Of a DNA stretch of 64,000 nucleotides, positions 59,339-64,000 are shown in pieces; the stretch's first letter is position 1, and every line of letters starts with the position of its first letter. Below the pieces are notes generated by a model. The model saw nothing but the letters and a program-made list of their open reading frames with translations. It had not been told where the DNA came from and did no database searches. The stretch is from assembly GCA_048499435.1 (NCBI GenBank), contig JASNZW010000002.1, positions 372,001 through 436,000 of the forward strand, in the 5' to 3' direction. The stretch is from DAOTWC01 sp048499435 (GTDB lineage Bacteria > Chloroflexota > Anaerolineae > Aggregatilineales > Phototrophicaceae). Made by a program: the position numbers and the translations under genes.

Positions 59339-60073
59339 ATGACCACAGCCTATTCAGATGAATTGGACGGCCGCCACCACAGCGCGAGCTACCGGCACGA
59401 CATTGACACGGTGGAGGCTGATGACGGCATGACGCACCGGCTGGGGTCGCCGGAGCTGCTGAAGGCGTTCGAGCTGGACCTGCCGCCGGTTGACCGGCCG
59501 CGCATTGAAACCGCCATGCACAGCATCCTGGAAGCGGTGGGCGAGGACCCGCAGCGCGAGGGCCTGCTGCGCACGCCGGACCGGATCGCCCGCGCCTACG
59601 AGGAACTGCTCAGCGGCTACCGGGCAGACCCGGTTAAGCTGATTAACGGGGCCGTGTTCAATGTTGAGTACGACGACATGGTGATTGTGCGCGATATCGA
59701 GTTTTACAGCCTGTGCGAACACCACATGCTGCCGTTTTTCGGGCACGCGCACGTGGCCTATATCTCCAACAGCAAGGTGATCGGCCTGTCGAAAATCCCG
59801 CGCATCGTGGACATGTTCGCGCGGCGGCTGCAGGTGCAGGAACGCATGACGCACCAGATCGCCCATTTTCTTAACGAGGTGCTCCAGCCGCGCGGCGTGG
59901 CGGTGGTGGTGGACGGCGTGCACATGTGCGCCATGATGCGCGGCGTCAAGAAGTCGCAGTCCGCCATGACCACCAGCGCCATGCTCGGCACGTTCCGCGA
60001 CAGCGAGAAGACGCGCACCGAGTTTATGAGCCACCTGAACCGGGGCAGCTCCAACTTTGTTTTCGGCGCCTGA
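59339..60073 (+). CDS. folE: GTP cyclohydrolase I
   Basis: 244 residues. Converts GTP to dihydroneopterin triphosphate, the entry step of folate synthesis. The catalytic domain (from about 65) has EDPQREGLLRTPDRIARAYE, the zinc site CEHHMLPFFGHAHVAYI with Cys and His ligands, and the third Cys in HMCAMMRGVKKS. An extra N-terminal segment of about 55 residues precedes it, longer than usual. ATG at 59339; a possible TATATT box is at 59226-59231. Confidence 0.95.
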   Translation: MTTAYSDELDGRHHSASYRHDIDTVEADDGMTHRLGSPELLKAFELDLPPVDRPRIETAMHSILEAVGEDPQREGLLRTPDRIARAYEELLSGYRADPVKLINGAVFNVEYDDMVIVRDIEFYSLCEHHMLPFFGHAHVAYISNSKVIGLSKIPRIVDMFARRLQVQERMTHQIAHFLNEVLQPRGVAVVVDGVHMCAMMRGVKKSQSAMTTSAMLGTFRDSEKTRTEFMSHLNRGSSNFVFGA

Positions 60074-60220
60074 GCGCGGCCCTGGCTGAGCGCAGCGGCC
60101 TGCCGGCACGGCCCTGGCAGGCCGCTGTTGATTCTTTGTGCCCGCGCTGCCGGTTCCGCGTTATGCTGTTGGGGACGGGCGGCAGGTTGCAGGAAGCGAG
60201 CGCCAGGGCATGAGGACGCG

Positions 60221-61846
60221 ATGACACCAGCCGAACACAACGGAGCTGCGCCGGGGCGGCGTTTCCCCTGGCGCGACCTGCTGCTGGTGCTGCTGGCCGC
60301 CGCCGCCGCGCGCGCGCTGGTGCTGGCCAGCGGCGCGGTGTCGTTCCACAGCGACGAGGCCGTCGTCGGCCTGATGGCGCGCCACATCAACCAGGGGGCG
60401 CGCCCGGTCTTTTTCTACGGCCAGGCGTACATGGGCACGCTCGACTCGTGGCTGGTGGCGGTGGGCTTTCGCGCGCTGGGCGAATCGGTGCTGACGATCC
60501 GCCTGGTGCAGAGCGCGCTCTACCTGCTGACGACGCTGGCCGCCTACGCGCTGGCCTGGCGGCTGACACAGCGGCGGGCCGCCGCGCTGGTGACCGGGCT
60601 GGCGTTCGCGCTGCCGACCGCGCTGGTCACGGTGTACACCAGCGCGTCGCTGGGCGGCTACGGCGAGGTGCTGCTGCTGGGCAACCTGGTGCTGCTGCTG
60701 GCGCTGCCGCCGCGCAGCGCGCGGCGCGGGCTGCTGCTGGGCCTGTGCGCCGGGCTGGGCTGGTGGGTCAACGGGCTGATAATCGTCTACCTGCTGCCGG
60801 CGGCGGCGGTGACGCTGGCGCACCTGCTGCGCAGCCGTCAGCGCGGCGCGCTCGTCAGCGCGGGGCTGGCGGCCGTCGGTTTCGTGATCGGCAGCGCGCC
60901 CTGGTGGGTTTACGACTTCGCGCACGACCACGCTGCGCTGCGGCTTTATGTGGGCGCGGTGCAGTCCGCTGAGTACGCCGGGCAGGCGGTGTCGGGCGCG
61001 GAACGGCTGGCGGGGCTGGCGCTGTTCGGCCTGCCCGCCGCGACGGGCCTGCGCTTTCCCTGGGCCACCAGCTATTTCGCGCCGCTGTGGGGGCTGGCGG
61101 CGCTGGCGCTGCTGGCGCTGGGCTGCTGGCGGCTGCTGCGCACGCGGCTGATCGCGCCAGGCGGGCGCGCGCTGACGCTGGGCGTGCTGCTGACGCTGGG
61201 CGCGGCATTCACGCTGTCCAGCTTCGGCGCTGACCCAACCGGGCGCTTTTTTCTGCCGCTGCTGCTGCCGCTGGCGCTGGGGCTGGGCGTGCTGACCGCT
61301 GAAATTCGCGCGGGCGGCCCCGGCGCGGCGCGGCGCTGGCTGGCGGCGGCGCCGGCGGCGCTGGTGCTGACCTACTGGGCGGCGGGAACGGCCAGCGCTA
61401 TCGCCAACCCGCCGGGCCTGACGACACAGTTCACCGCCGAATCGCACATCGCCAACGACTACGACGCCGCGCTCAGCGCCTTTCTGGACGCGCACGATCT
61501 CACGCGCGGCTACACCCATTACTGGGTCGCCTACCGGCTGGCGTTCCTCAGCGGCGAGCGCCTCCAGTTCAGCCCGGCGCTGCCCTACCGCGCCGACCTG
61601 CGTTACAACCCGCTGGACGACCGCTACCCGCCGTACACGGCGGCGGCGCGGGCGGCGGCGCGCAGCGCCTACATCACCAGCGGGCTGCCGGCGCTCGACG
61701 CGGCGCTGGCGGCGCAGTTCGCCAGCCAGGGCGTGACCTATCAGCGGGCGCGCGTCGGCCCGTTCACGGTCTATTACGATTTCGACCCGTTCACGCCGCG
61801 TCCGGCGGCGGGCGGCGCGGGAAACGAACGCGCCGCCCGCCCGTGA
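60221..61846 (+). CDS. GT39-like membrane glycosyltransferase
   Basis: 541 residues with about 10-11 predicted membrane helices. Early loop VSFHSDEAVVGLMARHINQG carries the acidic DE pair expected of the ArnT/PMT (GT39/GT83) active site, and FYGQAYMGTLDSWLVAV follows it. The C-terminal region is exported (YTHYWVAYRLAFLSGERLQF). It likely transfers sugar from a lipid donor outside the membrane. ATG with GAGG at 6 bases. Acceptor unknown. Confidence 0.8.
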   Translation: MTPAEHNGAAPGRRFPWRDLLLVLLAAAAARALVLASGAVSFHSDEAVVGLMARHINQGARPVFFYGQAYMGTLDSWLVAVGFRALGESVLTIRLVQSALYLLTTLAAYALAWRLTQRRAAALVTGLAFALPTALVTVYTSASLGGYGEVLLLGNLVLLLALPPRSARRGLLLGLCAGLGWWVNGLIIVYLLPAAAVTLAHLLRSRQRGALVSAGLAAVGFVIGSAPWWVYDFAHDHAALRLYVGAVQSAEYAGQAVSGAERLAGLALFGLPAATGLRFPWATSYFAPLWGLAALALLALGCWRLLRTRLIAPGGRALTLGVLLTLGAAFTLSSFGADPTGRFFLPLLLPLALGLGVLTAEIRAGGPGAARRWLAAAPAALVLTYWAAGTASAIANPPGLTTQFTAESHIANDYDAALSAFLDAHDLTRGYTHYWVAYRLAFLSGERLQFSPALPYRADLRYNPLDDRYPPYTAAARAAARSAYITSGLPALDAALAAQFASQGVTYQRARVGPFTVYYDFDPFTPRPAAGGAGNERAARP

Positions 61847-61897
61847 TCGTCACGGACAGGCGGCGCGGCGCTGTCAGGTTTCAGGCTGGCCGGCGCG

Positions 61898-63001
61898 TCA
61901 GGCGATCGTCACGTCCTCGCACAGGTACACGTCCTGGATGGCGTTGAGCAGGCCCACGCCGTCGGCCATCGGGCGCTGGAACGCCTTGCGCCCGCTGATG
62001 AGGCCCATGCCGCCCGCGCGCTTGTTGATGACCGCTGTCGCCACGGCTTCGGCCAGGTCGCCCGCGCCGCTGCTGGCCCCGCCGGAGTTGATGAGGCCGA
62101 TGCGGCCCATATAGCCGTTGGCGACCTGATAGCGGGTGAGGTCAATCGGGTGGTCGCTGGTGAGCTGGGTGTAGATGCGCTCGTCCAGCTTGCCATACGA
62201 CGAGCCGCCGGTGTTGAGCGCCTTGAAGCCGCCGTTGCTCACCGGCAGCTTCTGCTTGATGATGTCGGCCTGGATCGTCACGCCCAGGTGGTTGGCCTGG
62301 CTGCTGAGGTCGGTTGACGTTTCGTGATTGACGCCGTTGACCTTGAAGCCGGGGTTGCGCAGGTAGCACCACAGCACCGTCGCCATGCCCAGTTCGTGCG
62401 CGTAGGCGAAGGCTTCGGCGACCTCGACAAGCTGGCGCGTGCTCTCCGGCGAGCCGAAGTAGATCGTCGCGCCGACGGCCACCGCGCCCATGTTCCAGGC
62501 TTCCTTGACTGTGCCGAACATTACCTGGTCGAACTTGTTGGGGTAGGTCAGCAGTTCGTTGTGGTTGATCTTGACCAGGAAGGGGATGCGGTGGGCATAT
62601 TTGCGCGCGACCGCGCCCAGCACGCCGAAGGTTGAGGCGACGGCGTTGCAGCCGCCCTCGATCGCCAGCTCGACGATGCCCGCCGGGTCGAAGTAGCGCG
62701 GATTCTTGGCGAACGACGCGCCCGCCGAGTGTTCGATGCCCTGGTCCACCGGCAGGATGGAGAGGTAGCCGGTGTTGGCCAGCCGCCCGTGGCTGAACAT
62801 CTCCTGCAGGCTGCGCAGCACGCGCGGCGTGCGGTCAGTCTGCGCGAACACGGTGTCCACGTAGTCCGGGCCGGGCAGATACAGGCTCTCTTTGGGGATA
62901 GTGGTGCTGGTGTGGTTCAGCAGCGTCTCAGCGTCGCCGCCCAGCAGTTGAGCGATTTTATCGAGCGTGAGATTGGGTGAGGTAGGTGCAGCAACAGCCA
63001 T
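61898..63001 (-). CDS. Class I fructose-bisphosphate aldolase (DhnA type)
   Basis: 367 residues. Cleaves fructose 1,6-bisphosphate in glycolysis and gluconeogenesis through a Schiff-base lysine. Motifs: LSILPVDQGIEHSAGASF, the PFLVKINHNE lysine region and GLINSGGASSGAGDLAEAVA. DhnA/FbaB architecture, common in bacteria and archaea. ATG at 63001 is used; longer in-frame starts (TTG at 63028) lack a clear ribosome-binding site. A -10 box at 63164 leaves a leader of about 150 bases. Confidence 0.93.
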   Translation of the reverse strand: MAVAAPTSPNLTLDKIAQLLGGDAETLLNHTSTTIPKESLYLPGPDYVDTVFAQTDRTPRVLRSLQEMFSHGRLANTGYLSILPVDQGIEHSAGASFAKNPRYFDPAGIVELAIEGGCNAVASTFGVLGAVARKYAHRIPFLVKINHNELLTYPNKFDQVMFGTVKEAWNMGAVAVGATIYFGSPESTRQLVEVAEAFAYAHELGMATVLWCYLRNPGFKVNGVNHETSTDLSSQANHLGVTIQADIIKQKLPVSNGGFKALNTGGSSYGKLDERIYTQLTSDHPIDLTRYQVANGYMGRIGLINSGGASSGAGDLAEAVATAVINKRAGGMGLISGRKAFQRPMADGVGLLNAIQDVYLCEDVTIA

Positions 63002-63163
63002 AGTGATGCGGCGCCGCCAGGCGCACAACAGCGTGCGACGGGCTGGTCGCCTTTCTCCTTTCGCTATAACAGCGTTCAGACCGTAAATATACAGTCCGCT
63101 TCAACCGACAAAAAGCGCTTTCGGGCGCTGCCGCCCGATGAACGTCAGAAATGTGTCTACTCT

Positions 63164-63169
63164 ATTATA
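63164..63169 (-). promoter_or_regulatory. -10 box (CCGGTATAATAGA) of the aldolase gene
   Basis: Perfect TATAAT on the minus strand in a context nearly identical to 35858-35863. The leader between this box and the ATG holds a short CGGGCG/CGCCCG hairpin (63122-63137) but nothing recognised as a riboswitch. Confidence 0.5.
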
Positions 63170-63216
63170 CCGGAAAAACGCCAGAAAATCCGGGTGGAGA
63201 TAACCATTTCACGGCT

Positions 63217-63597
63217 TCAGATCAGGGCGACCGCCTCGATCTCCACCAGCGCGCCCATCGGCAGCCGCGCCACCTGCACGGTCGAGCGCGCTGGCGGGTC
63301 GCTGACGAAGAAGCCAGCGTAAACGGCGTTCATGGCGGCGAAGTCGTCCATGGTTTGCAGGAAAACCGTCGTCTTGACCACCCGGCTCAGGTCTGAGCCA
63401 GCGGCCTCGACGATGGCGCGGATGTTTTCGAGCGCCTGGCGCGTCTGCGCTTCGACGCCCTCCGGCAGCGCTTTGTCGCCGGGGACCAGGCCCAACTGCC
63501 CGGCGGTGAACACCAGCCCGCCGGCGACAACCCCCTGCGAATACGGGCCAAGCGCGGCCGGGGCGCTGGCTGTGCGGATGATGCTGCGGTCTGTCAT
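63217..63597 (-). CDS. ridA: RidA-family imine deaminase
   Basis: 126 residues. Hydrolyses reactive enamines and imines made by PLP enzymes. Conserved features: PAALGPYSQGVVAGGLVFTAGQ, the substrate-binding Arg104 in ARSTVQVARLP and Glu121 in EIEAVAL. Typical trimeric size. Its own TACAAT -10 box (63632-63637) lies inside the end of the upstream CorC-type gene. Confidence 0.95.
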   Translation of the reverse strand: MTDRSIIRTASAPAALGPYSQGVVAGGLVFTAGQLGLVPGDKALPEGVEAQTRQALENIRAIVEAAGSDLSRVVKTTVFLQTMDDFAAMNAVYAGFFVSDPPARSTVQVARLPMGALVEIEAVALI

Positions 63598-63611
63598 TGG
63601 AAAAGCCCTTT

Positions 63612-64000
63612 CTATGTGTCGTCTGTGTCTGATTGTACCTGCTCAGCGGCGCGCTGCACCAGCACCTTGTCCACGCGCCGCCCGTCCATATCCACCACCT
63701 CAAAGCGCCAGCCATCCCACTCGAACGAGTCGCCGACCGCCGGGATGTGCCCCAGGGTGGTCATCACCAGCCCGCCGAGCGTCTGGTAAACGCCCGGCTC
63801 TTCGGGGAAGGCTTTGATCGCCAGCACTTCCTGCACCTCATCCAGCGGCAGCAGGCCGTCCAGCAGCCACGAGCTGTCATCGCGGCGGACTGCTTCCGCT
63901 GGGCCGATGTCGCCGACGATCTCCGCCGTCAGGTCCAGCAGCGTGACCAGCCCGGCGATGCCGCCGTGCTCGTCAATCACCAGCGCCAACTGCTGGCCGG
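63612..64000 (-). CDS. CBS/CorC (HlyC)-family protein, partial (5' end outside the window)
   Basis: Only the C-terminal 128 residues are visible; the frame runs off the right edge. It starts mid-CBS domain (ALVIDEHGGIAGLVTLLDLT), continues through EIVGDIGPAEAV and ends with a CorC_HlyC domain (TLGGLVMTTLGHIPAVGDSF; DMDGRRVDKVLV). Same family as the gene at 18034-19407 but clearly a separate paralogue. The N-terminal membrane part must lie beyond 64000. Confidence 0.88.
   Translation of the reverse strand, partial: GQQLALVIDEHGGIAGLVTLLDLTAEIVGDIGPAEAVRRDDSSWLLDGLLPLDEVQEVLAIKAFPEEPGVYQTLGGLVMTTLGHIPAVGDSFEWDGWRFEVVDMDGRRVDKVLVQRAAEQVQSDTDDT
63632..63637 (-). promoter_or_regulatory. -10 box (AGGTACAATC) of ridA
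   Basis: TACAAT preceded by AGG on the minus strand, 34 bases before the ridA ATG and overlapping the last codons of the upstream gene. It would allow ridA to be expressed independently. Confidence 0.45.

Noticed and set aside
1..64000. tRNA or rRNA genes
   Set aside because: No T-loop-like GGTTCGAAT segments with matching acceptor stems, and no rRNA-like conserved stretches, were found on reading either strand; a covariance search was not possible here.

Overview
The window reads as chromosomal DNA from a high-GC bacterium, most likely a member of the Chloroflexota (Anaerolineae-like). This is an inference from gene content: Thr/Pro-stalk SH3 surface proteins, many beta-propeller exoproteins, a NamZ/SIS/ABC sugar locus, bactofilin, a DhnA-type class I aldolase, and dense REP-like CCTCACCCCTAAAT repeats. 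No rRNA, tRNA, phage or plasmid genes were seen. Coding density is high and the strand alternates in blocks. Many promoters carry a recognisable TATAAT-type -10 box, often preceded by GG.

Region 1 (1-13.5 kb): a tandem-GNAT acetyltransferase, a membrane protein with an excisionase-like DNA-binding tail, small unknown genes, priA, and a repeat cluster interrupted by an IS3-family element with a duplicated right end. Next come a 2-oxoacid dehydrogenase operon (E1 alpha, E1 beta, E2, no E3) and a TPR/transmembrane/SH3 protein. Region 2 (13.6-20.5 kb): a minus-strand CorC-cdd-recO operon followed by a very large unknown protein, and an uncharacterised Cys-motif protein.

Region 3 (20.5-29.6 kb) is the most interesting block. 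It is one plus-strand cluster under a promoter with a perfect 26-bp palindrome: ROK-family kinase, SIS-domain protein, LacI regulator, NamZ exo-beta-N-acetylmuramidase, sugar ABC binding protein and two permeases, a double GNAT, and a PIG-L-type deacetylase-like protein lacking the usual catalytic Asp. A strong hairpin terminator closes it. The genes fit a regulated pathway that releases, imports and processes MurNAc or a related amino sugar from peptidoglycan.

Region 4 (29.6-39.9 kb): exported beta-propeller proteins, bactofilin, a HEAT-repeat membrane protein, a low-molecular-weight phosphatase, an SDR/crotonase operon, a lipoprotein coupled to a kynurenine-formamidase-like cyclase. Region 5 (39.9-45.0 kb) and region 7 (51.2-58.2 kb) hold cell-surface polysaccharide genes: Wzz-like proteins, a CpsD-like ATPase, three glycosyltransferases, RmlD, RmlB and RmlA. 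RmlC is not present, and rnhB is embedded in the first cluster. Region 6 (45.1-50.8 kb): an anchored unknown protein, M1 peptidase, L,D-transpeptidase and an ABC-2-type exporter. Region 8 (58.3-64 kb): folK and folB diverging from folE, a GT39-like membrane protein, class I aldolase, RidA and the C-terminal part of a second CorC/CBS protein cut by the window edge.
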